A stretch of DNA of 58,512 nucleotides from Burkholderiaceae bacterium (GTDB lineage Bacteria > Pseudomonadota > Gammaproteobacteria > Burkholderiales > Burkholderiaceae_D). A program made the position numbers and the translations under genes. The stretch lies in NCBI GenBank assembly GCA_030158675.1, contig JAOASL010000016.1, positions 1 to 58,512 of the forward strand, written 5' to 3'. The notes under the pieces were generated by a model. That model was not told where the DNA came from. It worked only from the letters and a program-made list of their open reading frames with translations, and ran no database searches. This document shows positions 26,501 to 35,289 of the stretch, piece by piece (the first letter of the stretch is position 1; every line of letters begins with the position of its first letter).

Positions 26501-27528
26501 ACAAGGCGCAGCGCTTTGCCAATGACTTGTTCAAAAAGTTTGCGAAGAAGCAGACCAGGACGCCGCCGGCCACCGTCGGCAAACCGCCGGTGCGCGAGCA
26601 GGTGATCCATTTCATCAACAAGAAGATGCCGGGCAATCTGCCGAAGAAGACGGCGCGCGCGCTGCTCGATATCGAGGACGACAAGTTCGTGCCGATCATT
26701 CGCGACCCGAAGGCGACCACGGTCGACAGTGAGGCAGTGTTCTACTTCCCCGGTTGCGGCTCGGAGCGCCTGTTCTCGCAGGTCGGTCTGGCAACGCAGG
26801 CGATGCTGTGGCATTCGGGCGTGCAGACCGTGCTGCCGCCGGGCTATCTGTGCTGTGGTTATCCGCAGCGCGGTGGCGGCGATTTCGAGAAGGCCGAGAA
26901 GATCATCACCGACAATCGCGTGTTGTTTCATCGCATGGCCAACACGCTGAATTATCTCGACATCAAGACCGTCGTCGTCTCCTGTGGCACCTGCTATGAC
27001 CAGTTGCAAGGTTATGAATTCGACAAGATTTTCCCGGGCTGCCGCATCCTCGACATTCATGAATATCTGCTCGAAAAGGGCGTAAAGCTTGAGGGCGTGA
27101 GCGGCACTCGTTACATGTATCACGATCCCTGCCATAGCCCGATGAAGCAACAGGATCCGCTGAAAACGGTGAACAGCCTGATCAGTACGATTGATGCGCA
27201 GAAGATCGAGAAGAACGAGCGTTGCTGCGGCGAGTCCGGCACGCTGGCCGTGACGCGTCCGGACATCTCGACGCAGGTGCGCTTCCGCAAGGAAGCCGAG
27301 ATGCTGAAAGGTGCCGACAAGCTGCGCGCGGACGGTTTCCAGGGCGACGTGAAGATCCTGACTTCGTGCCCGTCGTGCCTGCAGGGGCTGTCGCGCTTCA
27401 ATGAAGACTCGGGCACCGAGGCCGACTATATCGTGGTCGAGATTGCGCGCCACCTGCTCGGCGAAAACTGGCTGCCCGATTATGTCGGTCGCGCCAACGA
27501 TGGCGGTATCGAACGGGTGCTGGTCTGA
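23539..27528 (+). CDS. Giant FAD/Fe-S oxidoreductase (DUF3683, D-lactate/glycolate dehydrogenase type)
   Basis: A 1329-residue fused respiratory-type dehydrogenase. An N-terminal DUF3683-like region covers about 1-165. The FAD-binding PCMH domain has [13 protein letters not shown] (~227-240), and the FAD-oxidase C-terminal domain ends in [15 protein letters not shown]. Two 4Fe-4S motifs follow, [11 protein letters not shown] (~860) and [12 protein letters not shown] (~922). Two CCG cysteine-rich modules come last ([10 protein letters not shown] ~1073 with [17 protein letters not shown] ~1198 with CCGESGTL). This combines GlcD, GlcF and an extra module in one chain. The likely substrate is a 2-hydroxy acid; which one cannot be read from sequence. 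The start at 23539 (MNAPAQIQ) is preferred to a Met five codons upstream. The HIT gene follows 2 nt later. Confidence 0.9.
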   Translation: MNAPAQIQSLLSDAPAGSLPTRLREIPYNYTSFSDREIVIRLLGETAWDLISQLRSLRQTGRSARMLYEVLGDVWVVRRNPYLQDDLLDNPSRREALIDAMIHRLNEVERRRVFAEGDETLEPEIRQRKQHVGTLIELARKAVEDFAAEFRLMQDLRRRTKRVLGRYTAADNIKFDGLSRVSHVTDATDWRVEYPFVVLTPDSEDEMAGLVKGCIELGLTIIPRGGGTGYTGGAIPLTPMSAVINTEKLEELGAVEMLRLPGVDRDYATIYSGAGVVTKRVSDAAEKAGFVFAVDPTSAEASCIGGNIAMNAGGKKAVLWGTALDNLASWRMVDPNGDWLEVTRLDHNLGKIHDDPVARFRLEWTHPAERGRRNQPFRTEILDIAGRTFRKEGLGKDVTDKFLAGLPGVQKEGTDGLITSARWILHKMPKYARTVCLEFFGQARDAIPSIVEIKDFLDAETKKGGAILAGLEHLDERYLRAVGYATKSKRGVLPKMALFGDIVGDDEDAVARATSEVIRLANTRVGEGFVAVSPEARKKFWLDRARTAAIARHTNAFKINEDVVIPLDRMGEYTDGIERINIELSIRNKLKLLEALSAFFTKGNLPLGKSDDSEGFDIPPAELLEDRVAEAATLLDKVHARWSWLLANFDQKLDGAQDTLAALGLESLAAAVNARTAAQPGASIFDLLQDRTIRVSWKAEVRALLRQIFNGAAFKLIVEECSAIHKRVLRGRVFVALHMHAGDGNVHTNLPVNSDDYEMLKTAHAAVERIMALARSLNGVISGEHGIGITKLEFLTDAEIGEFRAYKQRIDPEGRFNKGKLLEDADLRNAYTPSFGLMGHESLIMQQSDIGAIAASVKDCLRCGKCKPVCATHVPRANLLYSPRNKILATSLLIEAFLYEEQTRRGISIRHWEEFEDVGAHCTVCHKCVNPCPVDIDFGDVSMNMRNLLRKMGKKSFNPGTAASMFFLNATDPATINATRQVMIGWGYKAQRFANDLFKKFAKKQTRTPPATVGKPPVREQVIHFINKKMPGNLPKKTARALLDIEDDKFVPIIRDPKATTVDSEAVFYFPGCGSERLFSQVGLATQAMLWHSGVQTVLPPGYLCCGYPQRGGGDFEKAEKIITDNRVLFHRMANTLNYLDIKTVVVSCGTCYDQLQGYEFDKIFPGCRILDIHEYLLEKGVKLEGVSGTRYMYHDPCHSPMKQQDPLKTVNSLISTIDAQKIEKNERCCGESGTLAVTRPDISTQVRFRKEAEMLKGADKLRADGFQGDVKILTSCPSCLQGLSRFNEDSGTEADYIVVEIARHLLGENWLPDYVGRANDGGIERVLV

Positions 27529-27530
27529 TC

Positions 27531-27971
27531 ATGAGTGTCACCGTGACAGGCTGCGAGCTGTGCGAAACCCCGGGCGGCGAGGTGCTGCACCAGGGCGCGC
27601 AATTTCGCGTGGTGCTGGTTGATGACGCCAGCTATCCGGGCTTTTGCCGAGTGATCTGGCGTGACCACGTGAAGGAAATGACCGACCTGCCCGAGCTCGA
27701 TCGCATGTTGCTGATGGACGTGCTGTGGCAGGTTGAGCAGGTCGTGCGCGACGTGATGCAGCCGGAAAAGATCAACCTCGCCAGTTTCGGCACTATGGTG
27801 CCGCACCTGCACTGGCACGTGATCCCGCGTTATACCGACGACCCGCATTTTCCGGCGCCGGTCTGGGCTTCGTCGCAGCGTCCGGCGCAGCAGGCATCGC
27901 TGCAGGTACGGCGCGAGCGGCTCGATGCGTTGCGTGCCAAAATGCGGCAACGGCTGGCCACCTATCTGTGA
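27531..27971 (+). CDS. HIT-family nucleotide hydrolase
   Basis: A 146-residue histidine-triad protein. The triad reads HLHWHVIPRY (about residues 87-96) with the catalytic central His, preceded by NLASFGTMVP. A Cys pair near the N-terminus (CELCETPGG) resembles a zinc-binding site found in some HIT proteins. Substrates in this family are dinucleotide polyphosphates or nucleoside phosphoramidates. It starts 2 nt after the giant oxidoreductase stop, so the two are co-translated. Confidence 0.92.
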   Translation: MSVTVTGCELCETPGGEVLHQGAQFRVVLVDDASYPGFCRVIWRDHVKEMTDLPELDRMLLMDVLWQVEQVVRDVMQPEKINLASFGTMVPHLHWHVIPRYTDDPHFPAPVWASSQRPAQQASLQVRRERLDALRAKMRQRLATYL

Positions 27972-28025
27972 CCTGGCCCAGAGCCTGGCGGTGATGCCAG
28001 GTCGCCGCATGACAAGGACAACGCT

Positions 28026-28433
28026 GTGAGCACATTTCCCATCCCCACTTCCATTACCCTGCATCGCGCATCGCGCACGCTCGAACTGAGTTATGACGAC
28101 GTCAGCTACGCGTTACCTTTCGAATTCCTGCGCGTGCTGTCGCCATCGGCCGAGGTGCGCGGCCATGGTCCGGGGCAAGAGACGCTGCAGACGGGTAAGC
28201 GTCTGGTCGAAATCAAGGGCGTCGAGCCAGTCGGTCATTACGCGATCCGCCCGGTGTTTTCGGACGGGCACGACAGCGGTATCTACTCATGGGATCTGCT
28301 GTACGACTTCTGCGTCCGCCACGACGCATTGTGGGAAGACTACCTTCAGAAGCTGGAAGCGGCCGGCTTCGCAGGCGAAGCCGGCCGGGATGCGCCGATG
28401 TTGGTGAAGGGCGGTGGCTGCGCGTCTCACTAA
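28026..28433 (+). CDS. DUF971 protein (gamma-butyrobetaine hydroxylase-like N-terminal domain)
   Basis: A 135-residue protein consisting of one DUF971 domain: TLELSYDDVSYALPFEFLRV, then VEIKGVEPVGHYAIRPVFSD, GHDSGIYSWDLLYDF and a Cys/His-containing tail (GGGCASH). The family is often encoded beside ubiE or Fe-S assembly genes; its biochemical role is not established. The start is a GTG at 28026. Relatives usually have ubiE immediately downstream, but here a 3.5-kb ankyrin gene on the other strand separates them. Confidence 0.9.
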   Translation: MSTFPIPTSITLHRASRTLELSYDDVSYALPFEFLRVLSPSAEVRGHGPGQETLQTGKRLVEIKGVEPVGHYAIRPVFSDGHDSGIYSWDLLYDFCVRHDALWEDYLQKLEAAGFAGEAGRDAPMLVKGGGCASH

Positions 28434-28450
28434 GCGCAGGGGTCAGCACG

Positions 28451-28500
28451 CGCCCGTCTGTGTGATGGGCGATGCGGCAAGACCGCAGACAATACGGGCG
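28451..28500. repeat. Structured spacer between DUF971 and the ankyrin gene
   Basis: CGCCCGT (28451-28457) pairs with ACGGGCG (28494-28500), and inside it GCGG (28474-28477) pairs with CCGC (28483-28486). No T-run follows, so I would not call it a confident terminator. It sits at the left boundary of the inserted ankyrin gene. Confidence 0.35.
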
Positions 28501-28547
28501 TACGACAAGGTGCCGCTAACGCCGCCAGTGGCATTTTGATAGAGAGT

Positions 28548-31500
28548 CTAAGTCGTGCTGTGCGCCGCGTGGATGAAGCGCTCCGGGTGGATGAACTGTG
28601 CGAGCATGTGCAGCTGGCGGAACATCAGATTTGCATACGTCTTCGCAGTGGCCGGCGAAACCCCTGCCAGACTCAGCACGCTGTCCTCGGTAGCCGACAG
28701 CCTGTCAACGCGCATGTCAAGCGCATCACGGAACTCGCTCAGCAACGCATCGGCCAGCGAGGAATCAGTCGCCGCCGGCGACACAGGGGCGTTGGCTAAT
28801 GAGGAGAAATCGATGTTCATGTCGAAGCCCATCGGGTTCTCGTTTAACTCCAGTTCCCACTCCAGCCCCGGCCCCGGCGCATCGTCGGCGACGGTGGTCG
28901 ACGAATTATGCATACGGGCGTTGCCGATCGCGACAGGCGCCTGTCGGTCCGCTACGTTCTGCCAGGCACGCATCCAGGCAGCTTCGATGTTTATCGCGAG
29001 TGTTGAGTAGACGCCTTCGAACACCAGCGCGCTGGCGATCTCGCCAACCGGGATCGCCGGCAGCTTCAGTGCAGCAGGATAGTCCTTGCCGGCCAGAGCC
29101 TTGCTGGCGCAGAGCGAGAACAAATTTTCGAAGATCGGCGTGATCAGCCTGTCCTCGCGACTGGTCGCGACCTCGGTCCGATGCATCAGCCATTGCGATG
29201 AGTGCGTCGCCAGCGTTGTCTGCCATTGGGTATCGATGGGTGCGTCGCGGTAGTGCGCTACAAATTTCTCGGCCAGCGTATCGCGCTCTTTGCCGAGCAT
29301 CACGTAAAACCCGTCAAGGGCGGCCTGGAATACTCGCTCGGAGCCAGCCACGCGCTGTCCGAACAAGGCAGTGCGCATCTGCAGAAGCTCGCGCAGCAAT
29401 GGCACCAGCAGGTCGATCAGGGCGCTCGTGATACCGATAGCTGCCATGTATAACCTCACTTGTGATTCAGTTTGCTCATCCAGCTCCGGCTTCGTCTGGG
29501 TAAGTAGTTTAAGTCTGCATTCGTCCATCACACGTTCTTCCTGAGCCATCAGGCGGGATATGTCCATGACTCCCGTTGCATTCACTCGGCTGAAATGCAT
29601 GCTCAGGTCGCGCATCACCGGATTTTGCTGCTTGAGCAGCAGGTCGGATAACAGTACGCTAGAGTTTTCCTGATGCGCCAGCGTACGGTAGAGTCGTTCA
29701 ATGATATGGCTGCTGATCCGCCGGTCTATAGCGTCGATATTCGTGAAGGCATAATGCAACGCATTCTTGCCTTTCTTGTTTGCTTGTCCGATGCGCATGC
29801 CTGTATTTAACAGCAGGTCGATGGCGATCACATCAGAAGCCTTTGTGGCGAGGATGAGTGCGTCATTTCCGTCCTTGTCGACATGGTGAAGAGGCGTGTT
29901 TTTGCTGAGCAGCTTCATAAGGATCTGGTGGCGTGCTTCCGATCGTGCGTTAGCGAAGTCGCTGTTCGAATAGGAAATGGCCAGCAAAGGGTTCTCACGT
30001 GCAGGGAGCTCCGCTATCAAGGGGTTCGTGAAGCCGACATCGCAGAGAATGCGAACCATCTCGGGCTGGTTTTCGCGGATTGCACTGTTCAATGCCCGAA
30101 TCCAATAGACAGATTTCGAAGGGACGAACAGCGGAAAGATTCGCAGAAATACCGGCAGGCTCGAGCTCTCGATGGCGGAGATCAGTGCGTTCTCCTCTGA
30201 CGACTGCAGCGGGTCCGGGTTCGCTCCCTTGTCCAGCAGGAATTCCACGGCTTCGAACGCGCCCGATGCGCAGGCATCGATCAATGCTGTGGGGCCGTTC
30301 GGGGAGGTGCTATTGACCGTCCCGCCATGCTCCAGCAGATAGGCCAGCATAGCCGTCCGGTTTGCAGCTGCCGCTGCGTTCAGCGGCGGCACCTGGGATG
30401 CCGGCGCCTGTTGTGCGGCGCCGCGCGCAAGCAGGTATTTGTACAGCTGAATATCTCCGAAGTACGCTACGTGACTCAATACGGAATAGCCACTTCGATC
30501 TGTCTTGTCTAGCCGGGCACCGGCCGTCACCAGAAGTTGACAGGTCTTCCGCCAGCCCTTGTCCGCTGCGACCAGGAGTGCGGAACTGTCTGGCGTTGGC
30601 TCAATATTCGCTCCCTGACCGATCAGGAAGGCACAGGTGGCGGTATGCCCCTTTTTGGCGGCAGAAAGCAGCGCACCGGAGGTCCAGCCATTCGGCTGAA
30701 GCAGTGCTCCATGCTCCAGCAACAATGCGCAGACGGCTGTGCGTCCTTGGGCCGCAGCGAGGATGAGGGCAGTTTCGTCGGAGCCGTTGGCATTGTCCGC
30801 CGCAATACCAAAATCAAGCAGGCATCGGACGATCTCGGTTGCGCCGGCCGCCGCCGCCGCTCTCATCGTTTCGGCGGCATACGGTTTCTGAGCGACGTTT
30901 GTTTCCCGTGCGAGCAATGCATTGAAGATGTCCGGGTCACCCCACTGAGCGGCGATAACCAATGCGGCATCGTCGGAAGAATCCGGCGACTCGGACTGCT
31001 CCGCCTGCCACTGCAGCAGCTTGTCCTGCAGTGCCGCTCGATCGAAGTGGGTCGTATAGATGACCAGCCCATTTTTATCAGATTCTTTGATGTGAATAGC
31101 GCCGCATTCCACGAGCCAGTTTTTCAGCAGATCCGATCCATCCTCTGACGGACTCGTTATTGTGCGCAAAAAAAACCGCCCGGCGCTTGGCCTGTGCTCG
31201 GGGGAGAAAAGCACGCAGAGCGCCGTATCGGCATCGCCTCGCCGAAAGCTGTCGATAATCTGGTGGAACTCGGTGCCCGAGAGGCCATCCCTGACCATAG
31301 ACTGCCAGTGTTCCGGTGCTACATCGCTGTTGCCGGCGCGGATGGAGGCTTCCGTGAGCCAGCCGACGGTGAATGCGCCCGCCCCCTGTGCCCAATACGC
31401 GCATTCGTCTGTGAGGACATCAATGACTTCATGAGCGCCCGCGAGTGCGGCGCGCGCTACGATCTGGCGAAGCAGTTCACCGGCGGATTTCCCCATGCCC

Positions 31501-32087
31501 GTGGCCAGCAGCGAGCGCACCCATTCCGGCTGGTTCGCCAGGCTTGCTGCTTCGAGGCAGGCGGCAAAGGCACCGAATGCGGCAGGCACAAAGGTCTCGC
31601 GCCCCAGGAACTGTTTACCGTCACGCAAGCGCAAAAGCTTCAGGCAGGTAATCGCCACCTGGAATTCCAGGTTCTCTGCAGGCGGCAAGGTGAGCCAGAG
31701 GAAGTCGCCCTGGCTGTGCACGATCTGGCCGCCATGTTTTCTGACGAGCGCGATGAGGTCCGCGTCGTGGTGGCGGCTGAAGGTTTCGCAAGCCGGGCCG
31801 GAGACTGCGGTCCGCGGGCGTTTCAGCGCGGGCGCGGCTGAGGGCAGCGGTTCCTGTCCGTTCGCGTCGGCGGCCACTTCCCGCCATTGACGTTTGATGC
31901 CGTGACGGGTCTGGCGCTCTTCGTCGCTGTCGCTATGGGTCGTCTCCTGGCTGAAATCGTCATCGTCCGGACTCTGGCTGAGGCTGGGGGGCGATCCGTT
32001 GTCGCGGTTCGCGACCGGCGGCTCCTCGTGTTCAGCCGGAGGGGGAGGCTGGTCGTATCGAACGGTGGGGGAATTAGGGTTGATCAT
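28548..32087 (-). CDS. Large ankyrin-repeat protein with effector-like N-terminus
   Basis: An 1179-residue protein with no signal peptide or membrane segments. Residues 1-60 are a low-complexity Pro/Ser/Asp/Glu stretch. Basic clusters KRQWR (65-69) and KRPR (89-92) resemble a eukaryotic nuclear-localisation signal. About ten to twelve ankyrin units run from roughly 370 to 810 (for example DETALILAAAQGRTAVCALL and PTALIDACASGAFEAVEFLL). The last ~370 residues are helical with no domain I recognise. It lies on the opposite strand between DUF971 and ubiE, usually neighbours. By eye its base composition is less GC-rich than its flanks, suggesting acquisition. A secreted effector is possible; no hrp/PIP box was seen upstream, so the secretion route is unknown. 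Confidence 0.88.
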   Translation of the reverse strand: MINPNSPTVRYDQPPPPAEHEEPPVANRDNGSPPSLSQSPDDDDFSQETTHSDSDEERQTRHGIKRQWREVAADANGQEPLPSAAPALKRPRTAVSGPACETFSRHHDADLIALVRKHGGQIVHSQGDFLWLTLPPAENLEFQVAITCLKLLRLRDGKQFLGRETFVPAAFGAFAACLEAASLANQPEWVRSLLATGMGKSAGELLRQIVARAALAGAHEVIDVLTDECAYWAQGAGAFTVGWLTEASIRAGNSDVAPEHWQSMVRDGLSGTEFHQIIDSFRRGDADTALCVLFSPEHRPSAGRFFLRTITSPSEDGSDLLKNWLVECGAIHIKESDKNGLVIYTTHFDRAALQDKLLQWQAEQSESPDSSDDAALVIAAQWGDPDIFNALLARETNVAQKPYAAETMRAAAAAGATEIVRCLLDFGIAADNANGSDETALILAAAQGRTAVCALLLEHGALLQPNGWTSGALLSAAKKGHTATCAFLIGQGANIEPTPDSSALLVAADKGWRKTCQLLVTAGARLDKTDRSGYSVLSHVAYFGDIQLYKYLLARGAAQQAPASQVPPLNAAAAANRTAMLAYLLEHGGTVNSTSPNGPTALIDACASGAFEAVEFLLDKGANPDPLQSSEENALISAIESSSLPVFLRIFPLFVPSKSVYWIRALNSAIRENQPEMVRILCDVGFTNPLIAELPARENPLLAISYSNSDFANARSEARHQILMKLLSKNTPLHHVDKDGNDALILATKASDVIAIDLLLNTGMRIGQANKKGKNALHYAFTNIDAIDRRISSHIIERLYRTLAHQENSSVLLSDLLLKQQNPVMRDLSMHFSRVNATGVMDISRLMAQEERVMDECRLKLLTQTKPELDEQTESQVRLYMAAIGITSALIDLLVPLLRELLQMRTALFGQRVAGSERVFQAALDGFYVMLGKERDTLAEKFVAHYRDAPIDTQWQTTLATHSSQWLMHRTEVATSREDRLITPIFENLFSLCASKALAGKDYPAALKLPAIPVGEIASALVFEGVYSTLAINIEAAWMRAWQNVADRQAPVAIGNARMHNSSTTVADDAPGPGLEWELELNENPMGFDMNIDFSSLANAPVSPAATDSSLADALLSEFRDALDMRVDRLSATEDSVLSLAGVSPATAKTYANLMFRQLHMLAQFIHPERFIHAAHSTT

Positions 32088-32198
32088 GCTGGGTCCTCAG
32101 GTGAAAGTCACGGGCCAATGGGTCCGCGTGCGCGCGATGAGTAGGGACGGGGGCAGTTTGGTTCCTGCGCCGCCGCCGGAAGACCGTAGCCTGCCTTG

Positions 32199-32204
32199 TA
32201 TAAT
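32199..32204 (+). promoter_or_regulatory. -10 box for ubiE
   Basis: A perfect TATAAT lies 40 bp before the ubiE ATG with TTG just ahead of it. No good -35 is visible. Confidence 0.4.
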
Positions 32205-32243
32205 GTGCAGCCTCTTCCGGCTCCCTCGCGCGCGTCCCCTGAC

Positions 32244-32975
32244 ATGACCCAGACCCATTTCGGCTTCCAGCAAATCCCCGAAGAACAGAAGATGAAGAAG
32301 GTCGCCGAAGTGTTTCATTCGGTGGCGGCGAAGTACGATGTGATGAATGACCTGATGTCGGCGGGCCTGCATCGCCTCTGGAAAGCGTTCACCGTGGGCC
32401 AGGCCGGCATCCGGCCCGGGTTCAAGGTGCTCGATATCGCTGCGGGTACCGGTGACCTGACCCGGGCGTTTGCGAAACGCGCCGGCCCGACCGGTGAGGT
32501 CTGGCACACTGACATCAATGAATCGATGCTGCGCGTCGGCCGCGACCGCCTGATCGACACAGGGCTGCTGCTGCCGACGCTGATCTGCAATGCCGAAAAG
32601 CTGCCTTTCCCGGATAATTATTTCGACCGCGTGTCGGTGGCCTTCGGCCTGCGCAACATGACGCACAAGGACGCGGCGCTGGCCGAGATGTGTCGTGTGC
32701 TTAAACCCGGCGGCAAGCTGCTGGTGCTTGAATTTTCCAAAGTAACGCCCGCGCTGCAGAAGCCGTACGACCTGTATTCATTCAAAGTGCTGCCCTGGCT
32801 GGGCAAGCAGATCGCCAACGATGCGGAAAGCTATCGCTATCTGGCCGAGTCGATCCGCATGCATCCTGACCAGGAAACGCTGAAGCAGATGCTGCGGGAT
32901 GCCGGGCTGGAGCACGTCGACTACTTCAATCTAACCGGCGGTGTGGCCGCGTTGCATGTGGGCGTGAAGCTGTAA
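32244..32975 (+). CDS. ubiE: Ubiquinone/menaquinone biosynthesis C-methyltransferase
   Basis: A 243-residue SAM-dependent methyltransferase. The sequence has [20 protein letters not shown], motif [16 protein letters not shown], the post-I acid in [10 protein letters not shown], and [15 protein letters not shown] followed by [17 protein letters not shown], all UbiE hallmarks. I start at the ATG at 32244; a Met 16 codons upstream overlaps the promoter. ubiJ and ubiB follow on the same strand (gaps of 25 nt and a 4-nt overlap), forming a ubiquinone operon. Confidence 0.98.
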   Translation: MTQTHFGFQQIPEEQKMKKVAEVFHSVAAKYDVMNDLMSAGLHRLWKAFTVGQAGIRPGFKVLDIAAGTGDLTRAFAKRAGPTGEVWHTDINESMLRVGRDRLIDTGLLLPTLICNAEKLPFPDNYFDRVSVAFGLRNMTHKDAALAEMCRVLKPGGKLLVLEFSKVTPALQKPYDLYSFKVLPWLGKQIANDAESYRYLAESIRMHPDQETLKQMLRDAGLEHVDYFNLTGGVAALHVGVKL

Positions 32976-33000
32976 GCCCGGATCTCGCGACGACCAGAAC

Positions 33001-33591
33001 ATGACCACGCTCGAGCGCCTGCTGTCGGCAACCCTGAATCACCTGCTGTCGCGCCAGCCTGCGCTGCGCCACAAGCTCGCCGCGCATGGCGGCAAGCGTG
33101 CTTTTATCGACACCGGCGCAGTACGGCTGCAATTGGCGATCGCGGCGGACGGTCTGCTGCAACCTGCCGGCGATTCAGCCGCCAGCGTCACCATTCGCAT
33201 CAATCCGGCGGACTTGCCGCAGGTACTGGCGAACATGGATCGCGCCTTCTCCTACGTGAACATCAGCGGGGACGCCGACTTCGCGCGTACGATCTCCGAG
33301 GTGGTGAAGGGGCTGCGCTGGGAAGCCGAGGAGGACCTCGCGCCGCTGGTCGGTGATATCGCCGCAGTGCGGATCGTGCAGGCCGCGCGCGAGGCCGCCG
33401 CAGTGGCCACGATCGGCGGCCGCAAGCTGGCCGAGAACCTGGCCGAATACCTGCTCGAAGAAAATCCGACGCTGCTATACCGCCGGGCCGGCGATGACTT
33501 CACCCACGCTGTCGCCACGCTGCGCGACGATGTCGAACGGCTGTCCAAGCGCATCGCGCTGATCGACAAGACGACCGGAGGCGCCGCGTGA
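33001..33591 (+). CDS. ubiJ: Ubiquinone biosynthesis accessory factor UbiJ
   Basis: A 196-residue protein with an N-terminal SCP2-type lipid-binding domain ([40 protein letters not shown]) and a C-terminal helical/coiled segment ([15 protein letters not shown]). In E. coli UbiJ with UbiK organises the soluble Ubi complex and binds the quinone intermediate. Its place between ubiE and ubiB is diagnostic. Its stop overlaps the GTG start of ubiB by 4 nt. Confidence 0.93.
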   Translation: MTTLERLLSATLNHLLSRQPALRHKLAAHGGKRAFIDTGAVRLQLAIAADGLLQPAGDSAASVTIRINPADLPQVLANMDRAFSYVNISGDADFARTISEVVKGLRWEAEEDLAPLVGDIAAVRIVQAAREAAAVATIGGRKLAENLAEYLLEENPTLLYRRAGDDFTHAVATLRDDVERLSKRIALIDKTTGGAA

Positions 33592-35147
33592 GCGCCCGCC
33601 TGTTGCGGGTGCTGAAGATCATTCGCGTCGCCCTGCACTACGGGCTGGACGAAATGGTGATGCGTGGCGTCAAGCGCCCTGTGCCGCTGCGTCTGCTGTC
33701 CGGCCTGCTGTTCTGGCGCGACCTGTCGGCACCGCGCGGCGTGCGGCTGCGGCGCGCGCTCGAGGAGCTCGGCCCGATCTTCGTGAAGTTCGGGCAGGTA
33801 CTGTCGACGCGACGCGATCTGATGCCGGCCGACCTCGCCGATGAACTCGCGCGGCTGCAGGATCGCGTGCCGCCGTTCGCATCCGAGCTGGCGGTTGCGG
33901 AGATCACGCGTGCTCTGGGCAAGCCTCCTGAGGAACTGTTCGGCACGTTCTCGCGTGAGCCGGTGGCGTCCGCATCGGTCGCGCAGGTGCATTTCGCGAC
34001 GCTGAAGGATGGCACCGAGGTCGCGGTCAAGGTGCTGCGGCCCGGCGTGCACCGTGCAGTCAGTGGCGACGTCGCGCTAATGCACATCATCGCCGGCTGG
34101 GTGCATCGCTGGTCTGCTGATGGCCGCCGGCTGCGACCGCGCGAGGTGGTCGCCGAGTTCGACAAGTACCTGCATGACGAGCTCGACCTGATGCGCGAAG
34201 CTGCGAACGCCAGCCAGCTGCGTCGCAATTTCGACGATTCGCCTCTGCTGCTGGTGCCGGAGATGTTCTGGGATTACTGCGCCGAATCGGTGATCGTGAT
34301 GGAGCGCATGCACGGCATACCGATCTCGCAGACTGCGCGTTTGCGCGAGGCCGGTGTGGATCTGAAAAAGCTGTCAAGCGATGGCGTTGAGATCTTCTTT
34401 ACGCAGGTGTTCCGGCACGGCTTCTTCCATGCGGATATGCATCCCGGGAATATCCTGGTGTCGACTGACCCGAAAACCTTCGGCCGCTATATCGCACTCG
34501 ATTTCGGTATCGTCGGCACCTTGGTGGATGTCGACAAGGATTACCTGTCGCAGAACTTCCTTGCGTTCTTCCGCCGCGACTACAAGCGCGTCGCGCTCGC
34601 CCACATCGAGTCCGGCTGGGCGCCGAAGGACACCCGGGTCGATGAACTCGAGTCCGCGGTGCGCGCCTGCTGTGAACCCATTTTCGACCGGCCGCTGGCG
34701 CAGATATCGTTCGGCCAGGTGCTGCTGCGTCTGTTCCAGACCTCGCGGCGCTTCAATATCGAGGTGCAGCCGCAGCTGGTGCTGCTGCAGAAAACGCTGC
34801 TCAACATCGAAGGGCTGGGTCGGCAGCTTGATCCGGAACTGGACCTGTGGCTGACTGCCAAGCCTATTCTCGAACAATGGATGCGGGAACAAATCGGCTG
34901 GCGCGGCTTCATCGACCGGCTGAAGGTCGAGGCACCGCAGTACGCACATATCCTGCCGCAGCTGCCGCGCCTGGTGCAGCAGGCACTGATTGCACAGGCG
35001 CAGCCGCGCAGCGACGAGGGCGAGCTGTTGCGGCGCCTGATTGGCGAGCAGCGGCGCACGCAGCGGGTGCTCGGATTTGCGTTGTACTTTGTCGGTGGCT
35101 TGCTGATCGGGGTGCTGCTGGCGCCGCTGCTATACGCCTTCTATTGA
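33588..35147 (+). CDS. ubiB: Ubiquinone biosynthesis kinase-like protein UbiB
   Basis: A 519-residue ABC1/ADCK/UbiB atypical kinase/ATPase required for ubiquinone synthesis. The family-specific KxGQ motif is in [19 protein letters not shown], the catalytic Lys in [10 protein letters not shown], the [10 protein letters not shown] loop and the DFG-like LDFGIVG are present. C-terminal hydrophobic segments ([20 protein letters not shown]) anchor it in the inner membrane. It starts with GTG, overlapping ubiJ by 4 nt. Confidence 0.97.
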   Translation: MSARLLRVLKIIRVALHYGLDEMVMRGVKRPVPLRLLSGLLFWRDLSAPRGVRLRRALEELGPIFVKFGQVLSTRRDLMPADLADELARLQDRVPPFASELAVAEITRALGKPPEELFGTFSREPVASASVAQVHFATLKDGTEVAVKVLRPGVHRAVSGDVALMHIIAGWVHRWSADGRRLRPREVVAEFDKYLHDELDLMREAANASQLRRNFDDSPLLLVPEMFWDYCAESVIVMERMHGIPISQTARLREAGVDLKKLSSDGVEIFFTQVFRHGFFHADMHPGNILVSTDPKTFGRYIALDFGIVGTLVDVDKDYLSQNFLAFFRRDYKRVALAHIESGWAPKDTRVDELESAVRACCEPIFDRPLAQISFGQVLLRLFQTSRRFNIEVQPQLVLLQKTLLNIEGLGRQLDPELDLWLTAKPILEQWMREQIGWRGFIDRLKVEAPQYAHILPQLPRLVQQALIAQAQPRSDEGELLRRLIGEQRRTQRVLGFALYFVGGLLIGVLLAPLLYAFY

Positions 35148-35230
35148 GCGAGGCCGCCCGGCGCTTGCGGCCGGTCTGGCGTCCCGCTCGGCGGCTTGCA
35201 TAACGGGCGCTGCTGTGGCGGCTCTTCCAC

Positions 35231-35236
35231 TATAAT
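35231..35236 (+). promoter_or_regulatory. -10 box upstream of the symporter gene
   Basis: A perfect TATAAT is found 54 bp before the symporter ATG in the 142-bp spacer after ubiB. The -35 region is poor. Confidence 0.35.
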
Positions 35237-35289
35237 CGCCCGCAATTTGCAGCCCCTCGGGATGCCGTTTACCGCCTGACTCGCTTCTC

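Noticed and set aside
28451-28500. Terminator for the DUF971 gene
   Set aside because: The stem is real but no T-run follows on either strand, so it is listed only as a structured spacer.
32088-32243. hrp/PIP-type box upstream of the ankyrin gene
   Set aside because: I looked for TTCG-N16-TTCG type elements on the minus strand and found none, so type III regulation is not supported.
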